DNA of 64,000 nucleotides from Bacillota bacterium (lineage in GTDB: Bacteria > Bacillota > Clostridia > DSM-8532): contig JAEZLR010000001.1 of NCBI GenBank assembly GCA_023415205.1, positions 87,939 through 151,938 of the forward strand. Direction: 5' to 3'. Made by a program: the position numbers and the translations under genes. Below are positions 8,894 through 17,000 of the stretch, piece after piece (position 1 is the stretch's first letter; each line of letters starts with the position of its first letter). The notes below the pieces were generated by a model. That model made no database searches. It worked only from the letters and a program-made list of their open reading frames with translations, and was not told the DNA's origin.

Positions 8894-10117
8894 TTATCTG
8901 GTTTTTACAGTATCCACCATGACAGCCTTACCCTCTTTATTGATGGTCAGGAACTGGCTGGTGCTGAAGCAGTGGTTTTCAGAATAGGTGTAAGTGGACA
9001 TTGCTCCCTTGAAGTCTTTAATCTGTTCTAAAGCCTTGTTGATAGCTTCTTTATCGGTGGTTGTATTGGCAATCTCACAAGCTTCTTTAAAGAGCATAAT
9101 GGAGTCATATACGGTAACCGCAGGCATGTCAGAGTCTGCCTTGTACTTGTCATAGTATGCCTGGGCAAAACTCTTACCTTCGTCGGTAGATACCTCAACA
9201 GTCCAGTCAGCAACTGCGTTCCAGCCGTTAGCGGAATCTCCGGCGTTTGTACGACAAACGGCGGAAGCCCAAGAAGAAGAGCCCAACAGAGGAATATCCA
9301 AACCTGTGGTTTCAATTTGCTGGCAAATAAGGGCTGCAGGCATCTGGTGAGCAATGGCAATCAATCCATCTACATCAGAATTCTGAATTTGAGTGAGAAG
9401 TGGGGTGAAGTTCTTTTCATCAAGGACGAATCCGTACAGGTTTTTCTCCGGTACTTCAATGCCTAAATCCTTTAATGCCGCAAGAGTCTGATCCTTAAGA
9501 CCTGTCCCAAAGCTCTCAGTGGAATAGAGAATAGCGGGATTTTTCATTTTCAGGTTCTCGGTTGCGGCCTTGGCCAGAAGGATACCCGATTGGTCATCGG
9601 TCATACGAGCCTGCCAGACATAGGGGTTGTTCTCTAAGGGAATATTCGCTGATGAACCCCCTGCGAACATGGGAATCTGTTTCTCTAAAACGATAGGAGA
9701 TACAGCGATACAGTTTGAGGAGTAGGTGGAGCCAAAGAAGGATACTACATCAGGATAATTCATGATCTTGGTCATGGCATTTACTGATGCCTGAAGGTTA
9801 TCAACCTCATCCTCAAAAACTAATTTCAGCTCTTTTCCCAGAATACCGCCATTGGCATTAATGTGCTCTGCAGCAAGTTCAGCACCATTTTTTACATATT
9901 CGCCAACCATCTTATTGGTTCCGGTGATTGGAGCTACAACGCCAAAAGTCACGACTCCATTTAATGGAGTTGAGGGAGATGCAGAAGGCGAGGTGTCTGG
10001 CGATGAGGTGGGGGGAACACTGCTGTTGGAAGGTGTTGTAGGTGCGCTGTTGCCGCATCCACTTAACACGGTCATTGCTACTACCAAGATTAATACGAGT
10101 AGTCTGCTTTTTCTCAT
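8894..10117 (-). CDS. ABC transporter substrate-binding lipoprotein (LivK/HAAT family)
   Basis: This 407-aa protein has a lipoprotein signal with lipobox LSGC (Cys21) and a Ser/Thr/Pro linker to about residue 51. A type-1 periplasmic-binding fold of the LivK/AmiC type follows. The GVVAPITG start and the GGSSANIP region are typical of the family. It captures the solute outside the cell and delivers it to LivHM. It has its own near-consensus promoter and a palindromic operator candidate upstream. The substrate is unknown; nearby enzymes point to a hydroxylated carbon compound rather than an amino acid, but this is inference. Confidence 0.92.
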   Translation of the reverse strand: MRKSRLLVLILVVAMTVLSGCGNSAPTTPSNSSVPPTSSPDTSPSASPSTPLNGVVTFGVVAPITGTNKMVGEYVKNGAELAAEHINANGGILGKELKLVFEDEVDNLQASVNAMTKIMNYPDVVSFFGSTYSSNCIAVSPIVLEKQIPMFAGGSSANIPLENNPYVWQARMTDDQSGILLAKAATENLKMKNPAILYSTESFGTGLKDQTLAALKDLGIEVPEKNLYGFVLDEKNFTPLLTQIQNSDVDGLIAIAHQMPAALICQQIETTGLDIPLLGSSSWASAVCRTNAGDSANGWNAVADWTVEVSTDEGKSFAQAYYDKYKADSDMPAVTVYDSIMLFKEACEIANTTTDKEAINKALEQIKDFKGAMSTYTYSENHCFSTSQFLTINKEGKAVMVDTVKTR

Positions 10118-10194
10118 TTTCTTCTTCCTTTCTTTTTTGTGACTTCACACATTCTATCCCACTCAACGGTTTTACCTAATTGGCAGGGCACGGA

Positions 10195-10204
10195 CAGTGC
10201 ACTG
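10195..10204. promoter_or_regulatory. 10-bp perfect palindrome in the livK leader
   Basis: CAGTGCACTG is its own reverse complement. It lies between the predicted transcription start and the binding-protein start codon. It may be a second regulator site or a small RNA stem; on its own it is weak evidence. Confidence 0.3.
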
Positions 10205-10221
10205 ACAAATTTAGGTATATA

Positions 10222-10233
10222 TACGACGTCGTA
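10222..10233. promoter_or_regulatory. 12-bp perfect palindrome, candidate operator of the transporter operon
   Basis: TACGACGTCGTA is perfectly symmetric and lies 19 bases downstream of the -10 box, where a bound repressor would block transcription. GntR-type regulators use short dyads of this style, but no regulator gene is visible in the window, so the cognate protein is unknown. Confidence 0.5.
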
Positions 10234-10252
10234 CGTCATATCCGTTAAAATT

Positions 10253-10281
10253 ATGTTAGCAAACTGCATAGTTCTTGTCAA
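10253..10281 (-). promoter_or_regulatory. Sigma-A type promoter for the binding-protein gene
   Basis: On the minus strand TTGACA (10276-10281) and TAACAT (10253-10258) are separated by exactly 17 bases. This is a near-consensus housekeeping promoter and should drive livK and, by readthrough, the whole catabolic unit. Confidence 0.8.
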
Positions 10282-10377
10282 TACATTACTTTAAGTTTTG
10301 TACAATTAAAACAACACAGCTCCCTTTTAGGGTCTTTTTCCTCCCCGTGAGCCTACAATAAACCTTTTAGTACAGGT

Positions 10378-10408
10378 AAAAAAGCCCATAGATCTTAAAT
10401 CTATGGGC
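10378..10408 (-). terminator. Rho-independent terminator of the small secreted protein gene
   Basis: A perfect 10-bp stem (10384-10393 with 10399-10408) with a 5-base loop is followed on the minus strand by six T residues. It lies about 48 bases after the stop of the 10456-10914 gene and insulates it from the livK promoter. Confidence 0.85.
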
Positions 10409-10455
10409 CTCCTCAATAGAGTTCTCAATGACTATCTCTCTTTTATTTTTTTGCT

Positions 10456-10914
10456 TTATGGCCTAGGAAAGCCTTTTCCATCCCAGTTTTCCAGTTTCTC
10501 CTTAGCTTTTTTCATCATTTTGTCGGCTTCTTCTTGGGTCATCTTACCATCCTTGACGAACTGGTTCGTCTGTGTTCTTAAGTCATTAAGAACCTTTTCT
10601 TTTTTCTGCTCCAAGGGGAGCTTTTGGAACTCCTTCACCTCTGCTATACGATCATCTATACGTTTCAGTATATCATTGGCCTGTTCCTTGGTGAGCTTCC
10701 CTTCCTTCAAAAGCCTCTCAACCTTTTCTTTTTTGGCTTCCAGCCTTTTTATTGGGTCTTTGCAAGCATCGGCATGGTGGTTCTGCCTATACCGATTGTG
10801 CTGCTTAGCATTGTCATTTTCATTTCTGGGTGGATCCTTAGGCATAGCAAATGCAGTGGTTCCGGTCAAGGCCAGAATAAGCGCGGCCGAAGCGAGAATT
10901 TCCTTTATTTTCAT
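10456..10914 (-). CDS. Small secreted, highly charged helical protein (DUF2680-like)
   Basis: This protein of 152 aa begins with a signal peptide ending near TAFA (about residue 24). A charged region rich in Lys, Glu, Asn and His follows. Two copies of a helix-turn pattern are visible, LTKEQANDIL and MTQEEADKMM, which resembles the DUF2680 repeats of clostridial secreted proteins. The ATG at 10914 is chosen because GGGAGGTGAT precedes it; an upstream in-frame ATG would have no signal peptide. It is a single-gene unit with its own terminator. The function is unknown. Confidence 0.75.
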   Translation of the reverse strand: MKIKEILASAALILALTGTTAFAMPKDPPRNENDNAKQHNRYRQNHHADACKDPIKRLEAKKEKVERLLKEGKLTKEQANDILKRIDDRIAEVKEFQKLPLEQKKEKVLNDLRTQTNQFVKDGKMTQEEADKMMKKAKEKLENWDGKGFPRP

Positions 10915-11041
10915 ATCATCACCTCCCAATGTTAGTTTCCCCGATTGGTAGAATAACATAGGTGACAATATCTTAATGAGTATTCATTCATTTCTAGAGA
11001 CTTTCGACGCATAGTCCCTTATGCATAAAAATGCTGGACAG

Positions 11042-11623
11042 TTAGTTAAGCTCATCCAGTGTCAATGAGAAGGGGCTCATAAAATGCTCCCAAAAATAAC
11101 TTACTTCCGGGCTGTCATTTTCCTGAATCTTCTTTAAAATCGCCGATTGGGCTTTATGGAATTCGCCATTTCCCGCCTTAATTTCCTCAATGCATTTTAT
11201 GTAGGCACATAAACGGTCGGCTGCCTTGACAAGCTTTCCTTCCTCGCTTTGTTCATCATAGAAGAGAATGGACCGATAATCCTGAGTGAACTCCTCGGGA
11301 AGCAGGGTCAGAAGTTTTTCCTTGGATAGGCTTTCCAAGCCCTTATAGGCCTTTTGTATCTCAGGGTTAAAGTACTTTATGGGCGTGGGAAGGTCACCCG
11401 TCAGGGTTTCATTACTGTCATGATAAACCGCCAAAAGGGCGACCCGCTCAGGGTTAACACTCCCTCCATAGAGCTTATTCTTAATAAGCGCAAGCCCATG
11501 GGCGATCATGGCAACCTGAAGGCTGTGCTCCTGAATATTCTCCTGAGTGACGTTGCGCATAAGGCTCCATCGAAAGATATGACGCATACGGGAAAGAAAA
11601 GCAAAAAAGCTGTATTGTTCCAT
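11042..11623 (-). CDS. yfbR: 5'-deoxynucleotidase, YfbR-like HD-domain phosphohydrolase
   Basis: This 193-aa protein matches the YfbR family in length and active site. Arg18-Trp19, His33, the HD pair His68-Asp69, Asp77 in TGDLPTP and an aspartate at about 136 (AADRLCA) all align with the E. coli metal and substrate positions. It dephosphorylates 5'-deoxyribonucleoside monophosphates in the cytosol and helps balance dNTP pools. It lies 58 bases after murA, with the murA terminator between them, so its own promoter or readthrough must supply expression. Confidence 0.9.
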   Translation of the reverse strand: MEQYSFFAFLSRMRHIFRWSLMRNVTQENIQEHSLQVAMIAHGLALIKNKLYGGSVNPERVALLAVYHDSNETLTGDLPTPIKYFNPEIQKAYKGLESLSKEKLLTLLPEEFTQDYRSILFYDEQSEEGKLVKAADRLCAYIKCIEEIKAGNGEFHKAQSAILKKIQENDSPEVSYFWEHFMSPFSLTLDELN

Positions 11624-11635
11624 AATCCCTCACAT

Positions 11636-11672
11636 AAAAGGGGCATACTGCATGCAGAAATGCCCCCCTTTA
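11636..11672 (-). terminator. Rho-independent terminator after murA
   Basis: On the minus strand a GGGGCAT stem pairs with ATGCCCC, with a partly self-complementary loop (CTGCATGCAG), and ends in TTTT. It lies just past the murA stop codon. Confidence 0.7.
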
Positions 11673-11681
11673 CTCCATCCT

Positions 11682-12941
11682 TTATTGGCGTTGGATATCG
11701 GCACCAAGCCTCTGTAATTTATTCTCTATAAATTCATAGCCTCTGTCAATATGATGAATGTCCAATACCTCTGTAATACCTTTGGCGGCCAGTCCCGCAA
11801 TAATCAATGCCGCCCCCGCCCTGAGATCGGTTGCTCTCACCTGGGCGCCCTGAAGATGATCACCACCTTCAATAATGGCCGTCCTGCCATCCAGGCGGAT
11901 CTGTGCCCCCATACGTTTGAGCTCATTGACATGCATAAAACGGTTTTCAAAAATGGTTTCCACAATGACGCTGGTCCCATCTGCGAAGCATAAATAAGCC
12001 GCCAGTTGAGCCTGCATATCTGTTGGAAACCCGGGAAAGGGGTGGGTCTTAATGTCCAGCGCCAAAGGCCGCGCAATGCCCCTAACCCGAAGCTCCGAGC
12101 CCTGTTCGATCACTTCCATCCCCGATTCCCTGAGCTTGGCTGTCACAGGCTTTAAGTGCTCGGGAACCACATTGACGAGAGTGATATCCCCACCGGTCAG
12201 TGCTGCAGCCGTCATCAATGTTCCCGCTTCTATGCGGTCCGGCATGACGGTATGCTCTGCTCCGTGAACCTTCTCCACCCCATCAATAACAATGGTGTCG
12301 GTTCCGGCACCGGTAATAGAGGCCCCCATTTTTATTAAAAACGAGGCCAGATCAATGATCTCCGGCTCGGAGGCAGCATTTTCTATGACGGTCTGTCCCT
12401 GGGCAAGAACAGCCGCCGTCATCAGGTTCTCGGTTGCGCCCACACTGGGAAAATCCAAATAAATGGTGGTTCCCTTGAGTTTTCCATCTGGACACAGGGC
12501 TTCAATGTAGCCGTGCCCATTTTCGATTTCAGCACCCATGGCCTCAAAGCCCTTTAGATGCAAATCCACAGGCCTACTTCCAATAGGGCATCCCCCCGGA
12601 AGGGCTACCTTGGCTTTTCCGGCCCTGGCCAATAATGGGCCCATGACCAAAAAAGAGGCACGAAGCTTGCTGACCAGCTCATAGTCAGCGGTGTGTCCGG
12701 TGAGGTGAGGCGTATGGATAGAGATTTTTCGGGCCCTGCCATTTACCTTGACATTAGCCCCCAGATTGGAAATGAGTTCACACATTCCCGAAACATCATC
12801 AAGACCCGGTATTTGCCTGATCAGACATTCTTCGTCAGACAGGAGACATGCAGAAATTATGGGAAGAATGGCGTTTTTTGAACTTGACACCGTAGCCGTA
12901 CCAAATAAAGGCTTTCCACCGTGAATAACAAAAGCTCCCAT
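11682..12941 (-). CDS. murA: UDP-N-acetylglucosamine 1-carboxyvinyltransferase
   Basis: This 419-aa enzyme makes the first committed step of peptidoglycan synthesis, adding enolpyruvate from PEP to UDP-GlcNAc. The Lys22-Asn23 pair (SSKNAI) and the PEP-binding cysteine in the GGCPIGSRPVDLH loop (Cys118) are present, so it is of the fosfomycin-sensitive type. Length matches the family. It stands alone and is followed by its own terminator. Firmicutes often have two murA copies; only one is in this window. Confidence 0.96.
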   Translation of the reverse strand: MGAFVIHGGKPLFGTATVSSSKNAILPIISACLLSDEECLIRQIPGLDDVSGMCELISNLGANVKVNGRARKISIHTPHLTGHTADYELVSKLRASFLVMGPLLARAGKAKVALPGGCPIGSRPVDLHLKGFEAMGAEIENGHGYIEALCPDGKLKGTTIYLDFPSVGATENLMTAAVLAQGQTVIENAASEPEIIDLASFLIKMGASITGAGTDTIVIDGVEKVHGAEHTVMPDRIEAGTLMTAAALTGGDITLVNVVPEHLKPVTAKLRESGMEVIEQGSELRVRGIARPLALDIKTHPFPGFPTDMQAQLAAYLCFADGTSVIVETIFENRFMHVNELKRMGAQIRLDGRTAIIEGGDHLQGAQVRATDLRAGAALIIAGLAAKGITEVLDIHHIDRGYEFIENKLQRLGADIQRQ

Positions 12942-13094
12942 AGCCCATCACCTTTCAACCAACGCAAATTTTTATTTTCAGCGTTAGTATTTTCGTAAGC
13001 ATGGGGTTTCACACGTGGTAAAACAATCTTTAATGAAACTGTAATCTTCATTGTTTCATTAAGTTTGATTACCTTTATTTGGTTTTTCAAATTT

Positions 13095-16000
13095 TTACAA
13101 ATCGCCGCAAAGCCTTAAAGTACGCTCCAGCAGAACCAGGAAATCCCCGTAGGTGAGGTTTTGATCGGGACGGGTCAGGTTTAAGCCGTTTCCCTGAATA
13201 ATGCCGTTTTCCAACGCAAATTTAAAAGCCTCCAGATAGGATCCGTCTACCTTGGATAAATCCTGATACCGGGACCAAACGCTGGGCATTTCAGGTTTTG
13301 GACTTTCATGGGTCTTAAAGGTATAAAGGGCCATTAACAGGCCAATGGCCTTGTCCTTTCTTATGAGCCCCTCCGAAACTTCCGACTGTGAAGAAATAAG
13401 CTTGGCCTGTAAAGCCTTCTGTCTGTAATCCCCCTCGGTATAATCGGTGGGAACTACGTCCAGAATCAGCTTAAGGGCCATGTTCTGTGTGAGAGAAGCC
13501 ATGGGGTTGTAGGTTCTTCCCTCCAGGCTTTTAAGCCTATAAACCTTTTGTATGGCATCCAGGCTCGCCTTCATGTAGGCGGGAGTACTGGGCTGGGTCT
13601 GAACACCCCATGTGGCCGCCACTACAGGGCCGGGCTTATCCAATTCACCCGCCACCAGGTTCCGACTGTAATCCAGATGGGTGGCAAGAGGATACCAGCT
13701 TTGCAGGGTCGCGCTGTAGGCCTTGATTTGACCCTGCCCGTAGGTTGAGAGTCCGGGGACGGGAAGCTCCACCCGGACAGACCGGGATAGCTTTTGAACC
13801 GGAAGGCTACCATTTTGAAGCGAGGCCTTGAAATCGGTTACAGGGGTCTTGATCTGCATCAGGGTGGAGGGTGTATATTGGCTGGCCGGTGAAGTCACAT
13901 CTATCCTTAGATTTACATCACTGTTCTTCCCCTTCTGCCTGTAGTACTCATCGGTATGGAAGGTTCCGGGCCGGATCAGGAACTGGCCCCAGGGCAGCCT
14001 GACATAAAGCTCCTTTTTCAAGTCGGACAGAGCGTCAATCACCCCCGAGCCAAGATTTAGACGAATGGCCGAGGTCTTTGACGGCGGGCTTGAAAGATCC
14101 AACTGAACCACAGGGCTGTTTTGAGATCGAATTCTTTCGGCGAGCACATGGGCTTGAGCACCCAGTGAGCTGATGATCCAGATACCGTCTTCCAGCTTAG
14201 TGGGTATGATGAGACCATCGCCCGATACAGGCTCATCCAGGTCATAGCTTCCGTCATACTCGCTTTTGCTCCTGTTGGTAATGACCATGATGGCTCTTGT
14301 GGGCTGACTTCTTAGCTTGGTCTTATCATCCAGCGCATAGAGGCGCGCATAATAACGTCGGTTGGCAATGAGATTTCCCATGGTATGGATTCCTCCCGAT
14401 ACCTGGGTCATTGTGGCCTGATCAAAATTGGCGTTGTCAGCAAACTCAAGGAAGTAAGAATATCCGGGGAGAACCTCCCACACGTAGGTGATGGTTTTTT
14501 CCGTTATCCCGTCGGCACCGCTTTTGACGCCGAATCCCGTGGGAGGCGCCGGTGGCTTGTGGGCCTCAGTCTTGATCATTAGCGGGTTGCTGTATTGGGA
14601 CTCCAAAACCTGTCCCCCCGCTCCTCGGCTAATGGTTTTAATCCAGAAGAAGTATACTGTATCCGGCTCCAGATTGCCCACACGCAAAAAGGAGTTCCTT
14701 TGCATATCCTCATAGGTAACAACCTGGGTGATAGTGGCGGTTGACAGACTCTCACCCTTTCCGCCCTTGATCTCATATTCCATATCCTTGGTGAAGGTCC
14801 AGAAGAGATCCACAAAGGTATCGGCCGCCAGACCCTTAAGGTCGGTAGGTACCGTAGGTGTCACAGGCACATCGGGTATCTGGGGCGGCGTGGTGATAAT
14901 CAGGGGGTCTGAAGGGTCCGAAGCCGTCCCGTTCTGATTCTCTATGGTCACCCAGACCACATAGGCTGTATTATGGGTCAGGCCTGTGATATCAAAGGTA
15001 AAGGACTGATCCCCATCCTCGGCCAGTGCCGGTACGGGAACCCGTTGCTGGGCAATTTCAAAGGCCTTGATATCGGCCTGTGACAAATCCGAGTAGGCAA
15101 TATATTCCCCCTCACGGTTATTTCTAAGCCGTATGGCATTGAGGGCATCATTGTACTTGACCACATGGGGAACCACGGTCCAACCCGGCAAATAATTGAC
15201 GATCATGCCATTCTTTTTATTCTCATAGCCGGCGTCCCCGGGCTTAAGAAGGTCATTGTCGATATATTCGTCATAGGTTGTGGCCTCCCAGCGCTTATTG
15301 GTGCTGTTGTAAAAGGCATACCACTTTTTATCCAGCTTCAGGGATGCGGAGGTATACTTCACGCTGTCCTGCCCCGGCTTGATACCGAAAGGAGGGGCCG
15401 AAGGCGCGATGGGCCGATCACTTCCCTTGTCGGGTTTGGTAATGATCACCTTGACCGCCTGCTTGGAGATATAGGGCTTGGTGATCATAAAGCTGTCTCC
15501 CGGATTCTGGACCAGGAAATTCTTTTTGGCGTAAATAACAAAGTAATAGGTGGAGTTGGACTTCAATCCCGTCAGGTTATAGCGATAGCCCATAATTTCA
15601 CCACTGAGCCTGTTGCGGATCTGGTTGGCCTCGCCCATGGTGAGGTCTGAGGCTATCCTGTAGTTGGTGGGAGGGTTGGCAACATCCTTGATATCCTCCA
15701 TAAGATAGATATCATAGGTTACATCGGTATCGATCAATCCATCGGCCGTATAAGGAACCCGCCAGAAAATGGAGGCGCCTGTGGCGTTAAGGTAATCTTC
15801 ATAGTTTAAAGGAACCGGGTCGGCATCGGCAAAGGTATCCACTATGTCCGGTGCCTGAGGCTGTTGGGGGATCTGCTCCTTTAAGGCAACCTTGTTGTTG
15901 GATCTGAACTCAATGGGCGTGCTGTTGCCCTGAACATAGGCTTTGGCATCGATTTTGAAGCTGTAAAGGTTGGGATCATCCCTCTTTACGGTAATCTGGT

Positions 16001-16988
16001 AGCTGTCTATCTCGGGTATCAAACGAAAGAGCTGGGCCTGGGGCTCATCATTGATGTAGCGATAGAGCTCGTAATCCACCCGGGTAAAGGAATTACCCTT
16101 GACAATAGGGTTCCAGAAAAGCTTCCAGATGGTATCGCCCTCGTTGGTAAACCCCACCTTCTGAGCCTTGAGAAGGATATCGGTTTTTATGGTGACGGGG
16201 CTGATCTCCTCCAAGGTTGCACAGGCTACGTTTACATTGGGCAGGGGAACCACCTTAATGGAATATTCCCGTCCCGGCTGGGCTGAGGTATAAATATATT
16301 CGAGCTTCTTTTCATTGGTGTTGACGGTCACAGCCGATCCGCTCTTACCAATTTCGCTGCCCACAATGTCCGGAATGGGTGGCGGCTGGGTGAAGCCCTT
16401 GGTATCGGAAATCAGGATGCGGTAATTGATACGGCCCGTTGTATCCCATACATCGTCCCATTTGATCTTAATATTGTTGGTGCCCGGGACGAGTTCCAGG
16501 GAAACATGAAGACCTGTCAGGAACTTGGCCGGATTGGACTTTTGAGATACCACAGTATACTGACCGGTGGGCATAATATTGACTTTATACGAAGCCTTAA
16601 CATAGGACTCGTAGATGGTTCCGTTTTTAATCGTCTCCGGGTTGTAGGCAGTAAAATCATAGAAGGTAGCCCCGCCGGGAAGGGATATCTGAATGGCATC
16701 GGGGACCACCCTGCCCGTTCCCGAGGAAATTTCATTCATGCCAAGATGAATGTAGGTCTCGTCGGCAGTTCCTGGAAAGCTCATGGCATCCCATTGAACC
16801 TGGGCATACCATTCACTGGTATTGGCATTCTGAATATATCCGATATCCGTAACACGATTGCGCGAAGGAGGCTGCAAAACCGTAGGCTCAGCAGATAGGA
16901 CCCGGCTGGGAAGAAGCCCCGTCAATAAGGTAACCAATACAAATAGTGCAACGATTTTATAGACTGTCCGCTTCATAGGGCGTTTCAC
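13095..16988 (-). CDS. Giant secreted fibronectin type III protein with SLH-like C-terminus
   Basis: This 1297-aa protein has a signal peptide (cleavage near VLSA, about residue 33). Much of its length is a series of fibronectin-III-like modules, recognised by repeated strand motifs such as NSTYYFVIY, NTAYVVWV and DTVYFFWI. The last 130 residues contain a degenerate surface-layer-homology pattern (DLSKVDGSYLEAFKFA, then NGIIQGNG and a final TYGDFLVLLERT). This suggests cell-wall attachment. It sits 12 bases downstream of a 1677-aa relative and must be co-transcribed. It starts after GAGGAG. No catalytic domain is recognisable; a structural or adhesive envelope role is inferred. A weak hairpin at 13032-13060 follows it. 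Confidence 0.8.
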   Translation of the reverse strand: MKRPMKRTVYKIVALFVLVTLLTGLLPSRVLSAEPTVLQPPSRNRVTDIGYIQNANTSEWYAQVQWDAMSFPGTADETYIHLGMNEISSGTGRVVPDAIQISLPGGATFYDFTAYNPETIKNGTIYESYVKASYKVNIMPTGQYTVVSQKSNPAKFLTGLHVSLELVPGTNNIKIKWDDVWDTTGRINYRILISDTKGFTQPPPIPDIVGSEIGKSGSAVTVNTNEKKLEYIYTSAQPGREYSIKVVPLPNVNVACATLEEISPVTIKTDILLKAQKVGFTNEGDTIWKLFWNPIVKGNSFTRVDYELYRYINDEPQAQLFRLIPEIDSYQITVKRDDPNLYSFKIDAKAYVQGNSTPIEFRSNNKVALKEQIPQQPQAPDIVDTFADADPVPLNYEDYLNATGASIFWRVPYTADGLIDTDVTYDIYLMEDIKDVANPPTNYRIASDLTMGEANQIRNRLSGEIMGYRYNLTGLKSNSTYYFVIYAKKNFLVQNPGDSFMITKPYISKQAVKVIITKPDKGSDRPIAPSAPPFGIKPGQDSVKYTSASLKLDKKWYAFYNSTNKRWEATTYDEYIDNDLLKPGDAGYENKKNGMIVNYLPGWTVVPHVVKYNDALNAIRLRNNREGEYIAYSDLSQADIKAFEIAQQRVPVPALAEDGDQSFTFDITGLTHNTAYVVWVTIENQNGTASDPSDPLIITTPPQIPDVPVTPTVPTDLKGLAADTFVDLFWTFTKDMEYEIKGGKGESLSTATITQVVTYEDMQRNSFLRVGNLEPDTVYFFWIKTISRGAGGQVLESQYSNPLMIKTEAHKPPAPPTGFGVKSGADGITEKTITYVWEVLPGYSYFLEFADNANFDQATMTQVSGGIHTMGNLIANRRYYARLYALDDKTKLRSQPTRAIMVITNRSKSEYDGSYDLDEPVSGDGLIIPTKLEDGIWIISSLGAQAHVLAERIRSQNSPVVQLDLSSPPSKTSAIRLNLGSGVIDALSDLKKELYVRLPWGQFLIRPGTFHTDEYYRQKGKNSDVNLRIDVTSPASQYTPSTLMQIKTPVTDFKASLQNGSLPVQKLSRSVRVELPVPGLSTYGQGQIKAYSATLQSWYPLATHLDYSRNLVAGELDKPGPVVAATWGVQTQPSTPAYMKASLDAIQKVYRLKSLEGRTYNPMASLTQNMALKLILDVVPTDYTEGDYRQKALQAKLISSQSEVSEGLIRKDKAIGLLMALYTFKTHESPKPEMPSVWSRYQDLSKVDGSYLEAFKFALENGIIQGNGLNLTRPDQNLTYGDFLVLLERTLRLCGDL

Positions 16989-17000
16989 TCCTCAAGATCC

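Larger units (their letters stand above)
10118..10455. other. Intergenic region holding the livK promoter, two palindromes and a terminator
   Basis: No gene is seen in these 338 bases. They hold the livK-side promoter (10253-10281), palindromes at 10195-10204 and 10222-10233, and the terminator of the next minus-strand gene (10378-10408). The long leader of roughly 125 bases between the predicted transcription start and the livK-type ATG shows no riboswitch that I recognise. Confidence 0.6.

Noticed and set aside
1..10117. Sulfoquinovose transketolase pathway as the role of the catabolic unit
   Set aside because: That pathway also uses a split transketolase, but its isomerase and transporter families differ from those here, and no sulfonate-type gene is seen.
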